Origin: Myxococcota bacterium
GTDB lineage: Bacteria; Myxococcota_A; UBA796; JAFGLY01
Assembly (NCBI GenBank): GCA_024276675.1
Contig: JAJRWT010000091.1
Location: forward strand, 1-64,000
Direction of reading: 5' to 3'
Length of the DNA: 64,000 nucleotides
In this document: positions 9,095 to 17,423 of the stretch, one piece after another
Numbering within the stretch: the first letter of the stretch is position 1
Layout of the letters: the number at the start of each line of letters is the position of its first letter
Notes under the pieces: model-generated
Database searches by the model: none
Told to the model about the DNA's origin: nothing
The model's input: the letters and a program-made list of their open reading frames with translations, nothing else
Translations under genes and position numbers: made by a program

Positions 9095-11022
9095 ACGGTG
9101 TCCCTTTCGAAGTTCCAGCAAAACCTGGCTCGTTGGTTTTCGCCCAGCGTAAAGGTGCGGATCTTCTCACGCCCCTGGCCGTCCAGCAGACGAAGCTGGT
9201 GGGTGCCCGGGCTCAACTCGTACCAGGAATGTGAGCTGCCCACAGGCGTTCCGTCAATGAAAATCTTGCTGGGAGGCATGCTTTTGACCCAGATCATGCC
9301 GGGGCCGCCCAGCGTGGCGACAGCGGCGGCATCATCAGCGGCTGGTTCATTCGTTGCCGCCTGGGGAGCAGACTGCGAACTGGGGGAAGCGAGCCTGGCA
9401 GCGGCGTCCCCAACGGGCGCAGGATCATCACCGCCAAGGCTGGAGGCGGACCGTGAAGCAGGGTCGCCAAGCCCGGAGGTGGCTGGCCCTGGAGCCGGCT
9501 GCGATCCGGCCGAGGGATGGTGGCTCCCGGGCGCTGGGGCCGTTGGCGGTTCGCTGATCGTGGAGCCGGCGACACCACCCGTGGGCTTGGTGGTCGAGAC
9601 CTGGGGGCGTGGGTCCACGGTCTGCACGACGGCGGACTGGGAGGAGCCGGAGGCGTTGGCCGGATCTTCTGGCTGTTGCACCTGCCGCGGCTCTCCAGGG
9701 CCAGCACCGGCGGTGACTCCCGAGGCGTTTGGAAGGCTGTCCGTGTTGCCCAGGGGCGCGGCGCCCGGCTGCTCGGAGATGGGGGCCGGCCCTTCACGCT
9801 GACTCCAACGAACCCAGGCCAGCAGGGACAAGGACACGAGAAGCATGGCCGACAACGCCGCCCACGGCCAGGGAAGACGACCTTTGGCCACAGCCGGGCC
9901 GGCAGGGTCCCGGGATACCTCCACGGACGAGCTGGGCCTCGGATGCAATGCGGCCGACCGGTGGATCTGCTCTGGCGGAAGCAGGGTAGCCCCGGCACCG
10001 TAATGCTCTTGTCGTGAGGTTGTTTCCGACATCACCGCTTCATCTGGGAGATTGTCCTCGCCGTCCGCCCGCGAGCCAGGCTCCAGCACCGCGGTATCTG
10101 GCAGGAATTCCTGGCTGCCAGCCCTCGCAGTCGGGGGATGGAGGGCGTGCTGGTCCCTACCGCCGTCGGTGTGGTGAGGGGCGACCGTAGAGCCGGGCAT
10201 CGCCCGGGACAAGCGCTGCCGCATCTCGTGGGCCGAGAACAAGCGTTCATCGGGGCTCTCACGGGTCGCGGCGCGTATGACTTCGCAGATCTCCGGTGGG
10301 ATGCCCACCAGGCGCTCATCGTCTGGTTCCAGGGCGTGGAGCCGGGAGGGGGTCTTCCCCGTGAGCAGGACGAACAGCGTGGCGGCAGCCGCGTACAGAT
10401 CCGAGGCTGCCGTGGCTCCCTGTGATTGCATGCGTAGCTCGGGAGCCATGAAGTCCAGGGTTCCCATGAGCACGCCCGCCTCGGTGAGCGGCCGCTCACG
10501 GTCCAATACCCTTGCGATGCCGAAGTCGGTGACCTTGGCCACCTGCCGGGAGGTCAGGAGGATGTTCTGTGGCTTGATGTCCCGGTGGATCACCCCCCTG
10601 TCGTGGGCGAACTGCAACGCGTCCAGGGTTTGGGAGATGAGAGAAATTGCCTGGGAAGGGAGCATGGGCCCATCCCGCTCCACCAGGGACATGAGATCCC
10701 CAGCGTCCACCAGCTCCATGACGAGATAGATGTAGGGGTCTTCGGTCACCACGTCGTGTACCGTCACGATATGGGGATGGTGCAGCTTGGCCATGGTCTG
10801 CGCCTCGGCCAGGAAACGGGCGCGAAGGATTTTCTTTCCAGCCATGGCCGGGTTCAGCACCTTTATGGCACGGTGTACTTCCAGGCGGGTGTCCCAGGCC
10901 TTGAACACCGTGGCCATACCACCCTGCCCGAGAAGCTCCAGGCTGCGGTATCGTCCATCGGCCAGAATTTCCAAACCGGAAAGCAATGGGTGGTCTCCGA
11001 TGCGGCGTGTTGGAACGGACAC
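9082..11022 (-). CDS. Membrane Ser/Thr protein kinase with C-terminal PEGA-like domain
   Basis: This is a Hanks-type kinase of 646 residues. The catalytic domain spans about 25-285 with all key residues: Gly loop LGQGGMATVF (31-40), Lys54 in AIK, Glu73 of helix C, HRDIKPQN (Asp148), DFG (166-168) and APE (193-195). A low-complexity linker leads to one transmembrane helix near 390-410 (LPWPWAALSAMLLVSLSLLAW). A long Ala/Pro/Ser-rich stretch then leads to a terminal PEGA-like domain (KIFIDGTPVGSSHSWYELSPGTH), which should be periplasmic. The start is GTG with GGAG upstream. It heads an operon with a second PEGA-like protein and a surface lipoprotein, so it may sense envelope state. Confidence 0.93.
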   Translation of the reverse strand: MSVPTRRIGDHPLLSGLEILADGRYRSLELLGQGGMATVFKAWDTRLEVHRAIKVLNPAMAGKKILRARFLAEAQTMAKLHHPHIVTVHDVVTEDPYIYLVMELVDAGDLMSLVERDGPMLPSQAISLISQTLDALQFAHDRGVIHRDIKPQNILLTSRQVAKVTDFGIARVLDRERPLTEAGVLMGTLDFMAPELRMQSQGATAASDLYAAAATLFVLLTGKTPSRLHALEPDDERLVGIPPEICEVIRAATRESPDERLFSAHEMRQRLSRAMPGSTVAPHHTDGGRDQHALHPPTARAGSQEFLPDTAVLEPGSRADGEDNLPDEAVMSETTSRQEHYGAGATLLPPEQIHRSAALHPRPSSSVEVSRDPAGPAVAKGRLPWPWAALSAMLLVSLSLLAWVRWSQREGPAPISEQPGAAPLGNTDSLPNASGVTAGAGPGEPRQVQQPEDPANASGSSQSAVVQTVDPRPQVSTTKPTGGVAGSTISEPPTAPAPGSHHPSAGSQPAPGPATSGLGDPASRSASSLGGDDPAPVGDAAARLASPSSQSAPQAATNEPAADDAAAVATLGGPGMIWVKSMPPSKIFIDGTPVGSSHSWYELSPGTHQLRLLDGQGREKIRTFTLGENQRARFCWNFERDTVCPP

Positions 11023-11080
11023 CCTGCTCCGGGTGCCCGCTGTTCCGTTGACGACGGAGTACAGAACACCTTAGCACCAC

Positions 11081-11158
11081 GGATGGGGCAACGCGAACCG
11101 AAGAGAGACTCGCTGAAGAGGATGGGGCAACGCGAACCGAAGAGAGACTCGCTGAAGA
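11081..11158. repeat. Exact 39-bp tandem duplication
   Basis: Two identical 39-bp units (11081-11119 and 11120-11158), each beginning ggatggggcaacgcgaaccg, lie head to tail with no spacer. They sit in the 277-bp gap between the end of cas6 and the start of the kinase gene, about 60 bp upstream of the kinase GTG, and so inside its likely leader or promoter region. No gene is seen in this gap. Confidence 0.85.
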
Positions 11159-11299
11159 AGCAGCGCCTACCCGTCGTCCTGCCCTCGGCCGGGGATGGCC
11201 TCCGCTGATTGCACCCGATAGTCCCGGAAGGCGGCCCATGAATGGCGGTGCAGGGTTCCAAGCCGCGGCTGTGTGCTCAGGCAACGGGAGCGGGTGGTA

Positions 11300-12211
11300 T
11301 CAGCTCCATTCCAACTTCAGCACACCCAGACCGGCGGAGGTGGCGCGCCCGAGCTGCAATAGCTCCACGGCGCAGAACAGGTCGACCCATGGTGAGATCT
11401 CTCCTTCGAAAAGGAGCCGCCCCACCATGCCGTCCAGCTTCACCCGCCGATCCTGGCGAGCCGAGTAGCGGGAGCGGCAACGCCATCGGGACTGCCCCAG
11501 GACGAGACGCACACTGCCATCAGGCTCGGGCCAGCGGCCAGCAGCGCCACAATCCGCGAACCTCTGCAGAGCCCTGACCCGGTAGATGGAAGCCTTGCAG
11601 AGTTCCTGAAAACCCGGGCTCCGCAGGCCTGAGAGCCACCTGGGCAAGCGCAACGGCGTGAGCAGGGACAGCCGCACGCGACTGGGTCGAGAGGGAACGC
11701 TCAGGTGAACGGGCAGGGGCGCGGGGGCCGGCCAGTCAGCCACGCGACCGGGCTCGCAGAAGGCGGTCTGCTGCCCTGTCAGCATTGCAGGACCAGCGTG
11801 ATGGGGTATCCTGGCGCGCCCCAGGCCGGCCCTGGCTGCCAGGTGGACGGCCTCCAGGAGGGCGGCAGGGTGGGGAACCTGGCCGAAGAGCGTGAGCACC
11901 AGGAAGAAGGGTTTGTTCGGCCCCACCCGGGGTCCGCCTTCCAGGCGCAGAGCGAAGGGGCGCGGACGGTTGAGCCCACCCAAACCCGGGTCGAACCAGA
12001 TAGACACCGGGCAGCTCCGCAGGATGGGACATCCAGCGCAATCCCGTTGCTGCTCCTGGCAATGGAGGCGCCGGAAGGCCAGGCCCAGGGCGCCCCTCAC
12101 CGCGACTCCGGAGTAGGGATCCAGGCGCCAGCTCCGCCCGGGGAGCAATGGTACTCGCAGAATGGTGACTGGAATATCCGGCGTGGTCGATTGCTCTTTC
12201 AAGGCGCTCAC
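11300..12211 (-). CDS. cas6: Cas6 pre-crRNA processing endoribonuclease
   Basis: The 303-residue protein matches the Cas6 layout: a first RAMP fold with VAVRGALGLAF near residue 40, a Cys-rich insert (CQEQQRDCAGCPILRSC), and a C-terminal fold ending in the glycine-rich signature region (GMVGRLLFEG near 265 and GRATSAGLGVLKLEW at the end). It would cut the repeat RNA to make crRNAs for the complex encoded upstream. The GTG at 12211 overlaps the stop of the CARF gene as GTGA, and the conserved fold starts just after it. The longer reading from 12313 adds an unlikely 34-residue leader. It is the last gene of the type III operon. Confidence 0.85.
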   Translation of the reverse strand: MSALKEQSTTPDIPVTILRVPLLPGRSWRLDPYSGVAVRGALGLAFRRLHCQEQQRDCAGCPILRSCPVSIWFDPGLGGLNRPRPFALRLEGGPRVGPNKPFFLVLTLFGQVPHPAALLEAVHLAARAGLGRARIPHHAGPAMLTGQQTAFCEPGRVADWPAPAPLPVHLSVPSRPSRVRLSLLTPLRLPRWLSGLRSPGFQELCKASIYRVRALQRFADCGAAGRWPEPDGSVRLVLGQSRWRCRSRYSARQDRRVKLDGMVGRLLFEGEISPWVDLFCAVELLQLGRATSAGLGVLKLEWS

Positions 12212-13824
12212 TCCAATATCCGACCCAGGTCTGGAGGCTGGAAGGCCGATGATCCGAACCAGCGCTCGGTCTTTCCAGCAAGGCCCCCCGGTCCCGGAAA
12301 GGCCGCGACACATGACAAAATCATGGAGCGGCTGGCCCGTGAGGCTTCCAGGGCCTTTTCTGCGGAGACCATGGCCAGCTTGTGGGCGCAGGCGTTGCGC
12401 AGGTTGCGGTTGACCTCTTCCAGCCAGAAGTCCAGGCCATCCAGAGTGGGGGGGGCCGAAAGGCGGATCTCCACCAGGCAGTCCTCTCCGCTGCCACGAG
12501 GCCTCCAGGTACAGTCAAGCAAGCCTGAGCGGAAAAGCTCTGCCATGCGGCCGACGCCTCCCAGGAGATGGACCAGTTTGCTCCCCTTGATCCTGGATTC
12601 CAAGCCGGCATCGCCTGCATCTACTTTCAGATTCCCGGCTCTGCGCAGCTTGACCAGCAACGCCTCCAGGGCGTACTCGCCCAACCCGTACCAGCGCAGG
12701 AAGGCGTCCCTGGGCTGGCGCTCGTGCCAACGTTCCACGTGCCGCCATGCGTCCACCAGGTAGATGGCCAGCTCCTCGTGCTTGCCGCGCAGGGCGCCGG
12801 CCAGGCCGCCGGGATCCTCAGCCCTGTACCAGGCGCCCCAGGTGGCCCCCAGCCGTTTCACCGCGTATGGCGGCTTTTCGCCTGCTTCCTTGAAATGGGA
12901 CAGAGCACCGCCGTAGTCGGCGCTGGCCCAGAGCTGGCATGCAGCGGCGACCAGGGCCGCTCGATGGTAGCGCCGGGTATCTTCCGGGCTACCCCACTGC
13001 TCCATAGCTTCGACAGCGCCCCGCAACGCCTGGGAGGCGGCCCCGAAGCTGGCGTGACGGTAGAGATCCCTGGCCTCCTTGGCGCGGGCGAGGCCCAGCG
13101 CCTCCCTGGGGTCCGGCAGCTTACAGACCTCCATGCTGCCAGGCCTGGGAATGTTGGCCACCGGCGAGTACGTTCCGTCCAGGTAGGTGGCCTGGATCCC
13201 CAGCTCGGAGGCCAGCGCGAAGGCCGTAGCGGACATGGTTTTTTTGCCACCGGTGATGTCCAGGCGGGTCACCGCCGGGTCCGTGACACCCAGCTCGCGC
13301 AACCAACTCCGCAACGTGCCCAGCGCACTTGCCGGATCGGTCGGATGGAGGCCTTCTTCCAGGATCTCTACCTGGGGGCTTTCGGTCATGCCCAGGGCGA
13401 GGGGGGATTCCTGGACGACATCGGCAACCCACTTGGCGACGTGCAGGCTACCCCGGCGGGGGGAGAGATGGCTCTCTCGACCCGCCGACGGAGCGATTAG
13501 CAGCCTCCCAGGCCGCCACCACGCCACGCTCAACAGCAGAGGCTGGGGGGTCATGCCAGCGGTGAGCACCAGGTTCCCACCAGGCTCCGGTCTCTTTGCC
13601 CCGGTGTTGACCTCCATGGCCGCCAGCTCCGGAAGAAGGACCACGTCCCGGTAGTCGCGCAGGCCATCCAGGTCCGGGAAGGTCCAGCGGGGACGGCTCG
13701 TGTTGCCCATGGACCTGAGTTTTTCGTCCTTGTTGCTCGTTCTGAGCCATTCCTCGAAATCCCAGCTCAGCTCGGCCAGCTTTCTCCGCAGCTCGGAATC
13801 CAGGCCTCCAGGGTCGGACGCCAT
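12208..13824 (-). CDS. CARF-HEPN CRISPR ancillary ribonuclease (Csm6/Csx1 group, TIGR02710-like)
   Basis: This 538-residue protein has a CARF sensor at about 85-225, shown by NLVLTAGMTPQPLLL and by the ligand-loop motif LDITGGKKTMSATAFALAS (about 189-207). A helical middle region spans about 240-390. The C terminus is a HEPN domain with an R-x4-H motif (RNACAH, Arg476-His481). Such proteins are activated by cyclic oligoadenylate made by Cas10 and then degrade RNA. The Cas10 in this operon keeps its GGDD cyclase motif, which fits. The ATG lies 1 bp after the preceding stop. The ring size of the activator cannot be read from sequence. Confidence 0.88.
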   Translation of the reverse strand: MASDPGGLDSELRRKLAELSWDFEEWLRTSNKDEKLRSMGNTSRPRWTFPDLDGLRDYRDVVLLPELAAMEVNTGAKRPEPGGNLVLTAGMTPQPLLLSVAWWRPGRLLIAPSAGRESHLSPRRGSLHVAKWVADVVQESPLALGMTESPQVEILEEGLHPTDPASALGTLRSWLRELGVTDPAVTRLDITGGKKTMSATAFALASELGIQATYLDGTYSPVANIPRPGSMEVCKLPDPREALGLARAKEARDLYRHASFGAASQALRGAVEAMEQWGSPEDTRRYHRAALVAAACQLWASADYGGALSHFKEAGEKPPYAVKRLGATWGAWYRAEDPGGLAGALRGKHEELAIYLVDAWRHVERWHERQPRDAFLRWYGLGEYALEALLVKLRRAGNLKVDAGDAGLESRIKGSKLVHLLGGVGRMAELFRSGLLDCTWRPRGSGEDCLVEIRLSAPPTLDGLDFWLEEVNRNLRNACAHKLAMVSAEKALEASRASRSMILSCVAAFPGPGGLAGKTERWFGSSAFQPPDLGRILE

Positions 13825-13825
13825 G

Positions 13826-14302
13826 TCATCTACTTCCTGCCCGAACGCCAGCCAGCCCTGGCCCCCGGTCGCCTGCCTCCGCGAGCTTCCCCCCCCCGCG
13901 CCTTTCGTCCCCGCGCTCCTGGGTACGCATCATCCTGGCCACGTGGCCCAGCACGAACACCACGGCCTGCGCCTTCACGCCGTCCGAGCCGTTGGGCAGA
14001 ATCCTCCGCACCTCCCCGATCACGCGCCTGGCCTGTTGGCAGGCCATGTCCAACTGCGGCCCCGCCGAACGGGTGTAGCGAGCCATGTAGGAGCGCGGCG
14101 CCAGCCTCAGAAACGAGTCCATCCTGCCCAGACTGTCGTCCTGCTGGATGAAGGCGACGATCGCCCGCATGTGGGAGGGGTCGACGGGTTCTCCGGTGAC
14201 AGGCGTTCGGAAGGAACGAAGAGGTTCCAACACGGGTTTGACCAGGGCCAACAAGGCGCGGTGCTCCTGGGCCGACCATGGCCACGCAAAGGTGTCGCTC
14301 AT
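13826..14302 (-). CDS. Small uncharacterised protein inside the type III CRISPR operon
   Basis: I do not recognise this 158-residue protein. It appears mostly helical, is rich in Arg and Ala, and has a Gly/Arg-rich disordered tail of about 30 residues. The central part (SYMARYTRSAGPQLDMACQQ, about 70-90) loosely recalls the helical small subunits Cas11/Csm2, and the other candidate by position is a Csx19-like III-D accessory protein. Neither is proven. The ATG at 14302 overlaps the upstream stop as ATGA, with AAAGGTG not far upstream, so it is translated with the complex. Its conserved place between the last Cas7 and the CARF effector suggests a complex subunit or effector regulator. Confidence 0.7.
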   Translation of the reverse strand: MSDTFAWPWSAQEHRALLALVKPVLEPLRSFRTPVTGEPVDPSHMRAIVAFIQQDDSLGRMDSFLRLAPRSYMARYTRSAGPQLDMACQQARRVIGEVRRILPNGSDGVKAQAVVFVLGHVARMMRTQERGDERRGGGKLAEAGDRGPGLAGVRAGSR

Positions 14303-15168
14303 ATGGCCACCCCCTTCAACACACGCATGGCTGCATCCCCGCCAGGAGCCAGGCGGAGCTGTTTCATCCACTGGGCGAGCAGGCTCTTCATTTTCGCACC
14401 TTCGACGTGAACATGGCGGAGATCCCTGGCCGAGCGGCGCAGCACGGCCTTGGATGGCCGGGCCTGAATCCGGCCCAGGCCTCCGAACTTGCCGCCCCCG
14501 TACCTGGGCACGAAGCCCTGGCCCACACCCATCGCCGCCAGCACCATGGCCAGCTCGGCCGGGCGAACGTTTGCCAGCTCCAAGGGCAAGCTGAACAAGG
14601 TCCCAGCCTTGATCACCAGGTAGGGGACATCCGCACGTTCGTCCACCCTGGCTCCGTAGACACGCCGCCCCACCTGGCTCCGGGGACGGAAAGCCCGGGG
14701 CAGTCGGGAGAGCCCGACACCGGGCCTGCCCACGGGAAGGGCATCGCCGAATCCCACGCGACCCATTAGCTGCTTCCGACTGGCGATCTGCCCAAACAGG
14801 CTACACGTGGGGCATGGCGGGTCGCAGTTCCTGTCCAGGTCGCAGCCGCCGGCCAGGGCCTCGTGGTTGGATCTGGCCACCCCCTTGATGCTGGTGCCAG
14901 GGATGAAGTAGCCACCACGTTCGTAGACAATGCCGCGCACCAGGCTCTCCTTGCCTCCTACCCGGATTAGTTCGGCGGAGCCGCTGCCAACGTGGATGGG
15001 ATCCAGGGCCTTCAGCTCCATCCAAAGCACTCCCGTAAGCAGATCAGCCATCAACACGTGGTGCCACTCCCTGTGGGCGCCGTCCTTCGCGTTTCGGAGA
15101 TGGGCCGGGTCCAGCGACGCCCGGGGCAGAGCGCGGTAGGTCTTCGGATACTGGTTGAAAGGCGCCAT
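14299..15168 (-). CDS. Cas7-like RAMP protein, divergent (type III)
   Basis: This 289-residue RAMP protein carries the Cas7/Csm3 core motif YFIPGTSIKGVARS, a Cys cluster (CDPPCPTCSLFG) and a late Gly-rich segment (RYGGGKFGGLGRI). The residue that lines up with the catalytic Asp of Csm3 appears to be absent: the loop reads GGKESLVRGIVYERGGY, with Glu rather than Asp in the nearest position. It may therefore be a structural or capping backbone subunit, like Csm5. The ATG overlaps the previous stop by 1 nt (TGATG). It is the third separate Cas7 in the operon. Confidence 0.83.
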   Translation of the reverse strand: MAPFNQYPKTYRALPRASLDPAHLRNAKDGAHREWHHVLMADLLTGVLWMELKALDPIHVGSGSAELIRVGGKESLVRGIVYERGGYFIPGTSIKGVARSNHEALAGGCDLDRNCDPPCPTCSLFGQIASRKQLMGRVGFGDALPVGRPGVGLSRLPRAFRPRSQVGRRVYGARVDERADVPYLVIKAGTLFSLPLELANVRPAELAMVLAAMGVGQGFVPRYGGGKFGGLGRIQARPSKAVLRRSARDLRHVHVEGAKMKSLLAQWMKQLRLAPGGDAAMRVLKGVAI

Positions 15169-16127
15169 CAGCTCCCTCCCCCGGCTTGACGCGCCAGGCT
15201 GGCCCAGGGGCCTTCCTGGACAGCGTGAAGTAGTGCCCAACCCGCGTCGCCCTTCCAGATCCAGCCGGTCCAGATTCCGCTGGACAGAGGTTCTGCGCTG
15301 CCGGGGAGATGATCCAGGGCGTCGCTGGGGACCATTCCGTGAAGGCCCGCGGTCTCCTCGCCCAGCAGGTCTCCCACGCCACGGGGTGCGTCTCCGCCGC
15401 CCTGTTGGCGCCACTGTACGGACTCCAGGTCCACCTTGAAGGCGCCCAGGCCGCGCGTCTTGGAGGAGCCCAGCCGTGTGATGCCCAGGCTGATGTCCTC
15501 GATGACCGCCCCCAGCAGCGCAAGCTGCCAGAGCTGGACGTTCTCCAGGTGAATCCGAACCGGGAAGCTACCGCCGGTGACCACCTCTTGTTTGTAGAGA
15601 GCCTTGTTGGCCGGACCTCCGGTCTTGCGGTCTATGGCCACGCCGCTCCTGGTGCTGGTGCGATTGGCCCGCACCCGGGATTCCCGGGTTGGGAGGGAGT
15701 CCTGGAACTTTATACGGCTGGAGAGCGACATGCTGCTAAAGCTGCGACAGGCGTAGCACTGCCCACGGTAGACCCGAGCCTTCTCCCGGAAGCTGGGGCT
15801 GCGCCCGCGGCTGCCGCGGAAGACCTCGTCTGCCACGGTCTGGCAGGGCCCTTTGTGGTCCATGGGATCGCAGGCCACCCGTTCCCAGTCCCGTGGGAGC
15901 AATCCGCGTAGGATTCGCTCCGAGGCGGACCTGAAGACCCCTTTCAGGGAGCTGCCCGGTATGAAGACACACTCCCTGCCGGCGGGGTCCAGGGTTCGCA
16001 GGGCGTAGAGGTCGGGGCGCTCCGGGTGGAGCAGGTTGGTGCCTTTTCCGCCAGCCTTGATGAGAAAGCCGGTCCTGGGCCGAAGCTCCAGCGAGATGAT
16101 CGACGAGTTGAGTAGATAACGGTGCAT
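15168..16127 (-). CDS. Cas7/Csm3-like RAMP protein (type III)
   Basis: The 319-residue protein has the Cas7 backbone features CVFIPGSSLKGVFRSA near 55-70, paired cysteines (CYACRSFSS), the SGVAIDRKTGGPAN loop near 160 and a Gly-rich end of the fold (RLGSSKTRGLGAF near 225). An Asp preceding the IPGSS motif (RPDLYALR) is in about the place of the target-RNA-cleaving Asp of Csm3, although the loop is four residues longer than in its neighbour. A C-terminal extension of about 80 residues follows the fold. The start at 16127 shares one base with the upstream stop. Confidence 0.85.
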   Translation of the reverse strand: MHRYLLNSSIISLELRPRTGFLIKAGGKGTNLLHPERPDLYALRTLDPAGRECVFIPGSSLKGVFRSASERILRGLLPRDWERVACDPMDHKGPCQTVADEVFRGSRGRSPSFREKARVYRGQCYACRSFSSMSLSSRIKFQDSLPTRESRVRANRTSTRSGVAIDRKTGGPANKALYKQEVVTGGSFPVRIHLENVQLWQLALLGAVIEDISLGITRLGSSKTRGLGAFKVDLESVQWRQQGGGDAPRGVGDLLGEETAGLHGMVPSDALDHLPGSAEPLSSGIWTGWIWKGDAGWALLHAVQEGPWASLARQAGGGS

Positions 16128-17029
16128 CAGCCAACCTCCGTTGTGTCGGGCTCCCCGGCAGAGCCTTCCTTCCAACGATACTCCACCAGGGTACGCAGCT
16201 CTCGAATCCCCTGGTCACGCACCTGTGCCATGTCCAGCTCGATACCCTGACCGCCATCCAGGATGTCGTCCAGGGAGAGCCTGTGAAGCGACTTTTCCGT
16301 CACCGAGACCAGGCCCATGCCCCGGCTGCCGAAGCCTCCCAGCCGGATGCCCCCCCTTTCCAGCTCTTCCAGGGCCAGCAGCAGCAGCGCGGTCTGCCAG
16401 GGCTGGTCGTCGTTCAAATGCACCTGGAGACGGAAGGTGGCGCCGGGATTCAGGACCTCGTAGTCGTACTTCATGGCGCCGGCCACACGCCCCAGGTCCC
16501 GGTCGATGGCGACCCCGTCGCGAATGGCAGGCTGGCCATCTTCCACCGGCGCATCAGCGAAGCGCACGTGAGAGGCCATGTGGGGGGCGCCGAAGGTGGC
16601 GCAGGCCAGGCAGATGTTGCCCTCTACGAGTTCGACCTTGTCCCGCTCGCGCAGGGCCGTGGACCTGCCGCCCTGGCCGGGTGTGTCCTTGTCTTCTTCC
16701 GTGATGACCTTCAAGCAGTGCTCTCCGATGGGATCGCAGGCAACGCGGTCCAGCGAGACATGGGCGGAGGGGCTGGCTCCCACGGCCACGGCCATGCCTC
16801 GCAGAAGAGCCTCGGCGAAGGAGCGCAGGGCTCCCTTGATGGAAGAGCCGGGGATGAAGGGCTGGCCCGCGGCATCGCGCAGCACGGGCAGGTCGCAAAG
16901 CTCTCCCATCATGGCCCGGCCCGCCCCCACGCGGAGACCTGATATGGACTCCACTTTGGCCTCCAGGCGGCTGCGATGGACGAATGTGTCGTGCCAGTGG
17001 AACACTCTTGCTGCTGTGTGTCTTGTCAT
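16127..17029 (-). CDS. Cas7/Csm3-like RAMP protein (type III), catalytic Asp present
   Basis: This 300-residue protein is the most canonical Csm3-like backbone subunit here. It has QPFIPGSSIKGALRSF (57-72), CLACATFG near 140, the RDGVAIDRDLGRVAGAMKYD loop near 175-195 and GGFGSRGMGLV near 240. Asp46 (CDLPVLRD) lies 13 residues before the IPGSS motif, matching Asp33 of Streptococcus thermophilus Csm3, which cuts target RNA. The gene starts 19 bp after cas11. Family roles: it binds crRNA along its length and cleaves target RNA at 6-nt intervals. Confidence 0.88.
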   Translation of the reverse strand: MTRHTAARVFHWHDTFVHRSRLEAKVESISGLRVGAGRAMMGELCDLPVLRDAAGQPFIPGSSIKGALRSFAEALLRGMAVAVGASPSAHVSLDRVACDPIGEHCLKVITEEDKDTPGQGGRSTALRERDKVELVEGNICLACATFGAPHMASHVRFADAPVEDGQPAIRDGVAIDRDLGRVAGAMKYDYEVLNPGATFRLQVHLNDDQPWQTALLLLALEELERGGIRLGGFGSRGMGLVSVTEKSLHRLSLDDILDGGQGIELDMAQVRDQGIRELRTLVEYRWKEGSAGEPDTTEVG

Positions 17030-17048
17030 GGGATGGTCCTGTGGGTGT

Positions 17049-17423
17049 TCATCTGTGAACGAGGGAGGTCTGTAGTTTCACCAGGTTTGCCAGCAGATCC
17101 CTTGCAGCAACCAGCACCAGTGAGTCCTTCTCTGGACCGTCCTGGAGCTGCTTCAGCGGAGCCATTGTTGCCAGGGCTTGCAAGTTGGTGGTAAATTCGT
17201 TGGCAAGCTTGGCCCCGATTTGGTTGCGGCCCTTCTGGTAACCGAGCACGATCAGAAGTTCCTCCAGGACCACCGCTTCTCCGGCGACGGCCAGTAGATT
17301 CCTGATTCCGGTGCTGGAGACCTTCTCTTTCAAGGAAGCTTGGAAACTCTGGCTCTCCACCAGCGCCCAGGCCCGGCGAGCCATTGCCTTGCGAATCTCT
17401 CTGTGGATACTTTTTTGTTTCAT
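17049..17423 (-). CDS. Cas11-like small subunit (Csm2/Cmr5 type)
   Basis: The 124-residue all-helical protein starts with a basic helix (KSIHREIRKAMARRAWALV) and contains SSTGIRNLLAVAGEA, like the TSQIR-type motif of Csm2/Cmr5 small subunits. Size and position next to the cas7-csx10 gene fit Cas11, which forms the inner filament contacting target RNA. Its ATG overlaps the stop of the fusion gene (ATGA at 17423-17420). The assignment rests on size, helical character and context rather than on a catalytic motif. Confidence 0.75.
   Translation of the reverse strand: MKQKSIHREIRKAMARRAWALVESQSFQASLKEKVSSTGIRNLLAVAGEAVVLEELLIVLGYQKGRNQIGAKLANEFTTNLQALATMAPLKQLQDGPEKDSLVLVAARDLLANLVKLQTSLVHR

Noticed and set aside
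11081..11158. Tandem 39-bp repeats next to cas6 as a minimal CRISPR array
   Set aside because: The units lie head to tail with no spacer between them, so there is no repeat-spacer structure.
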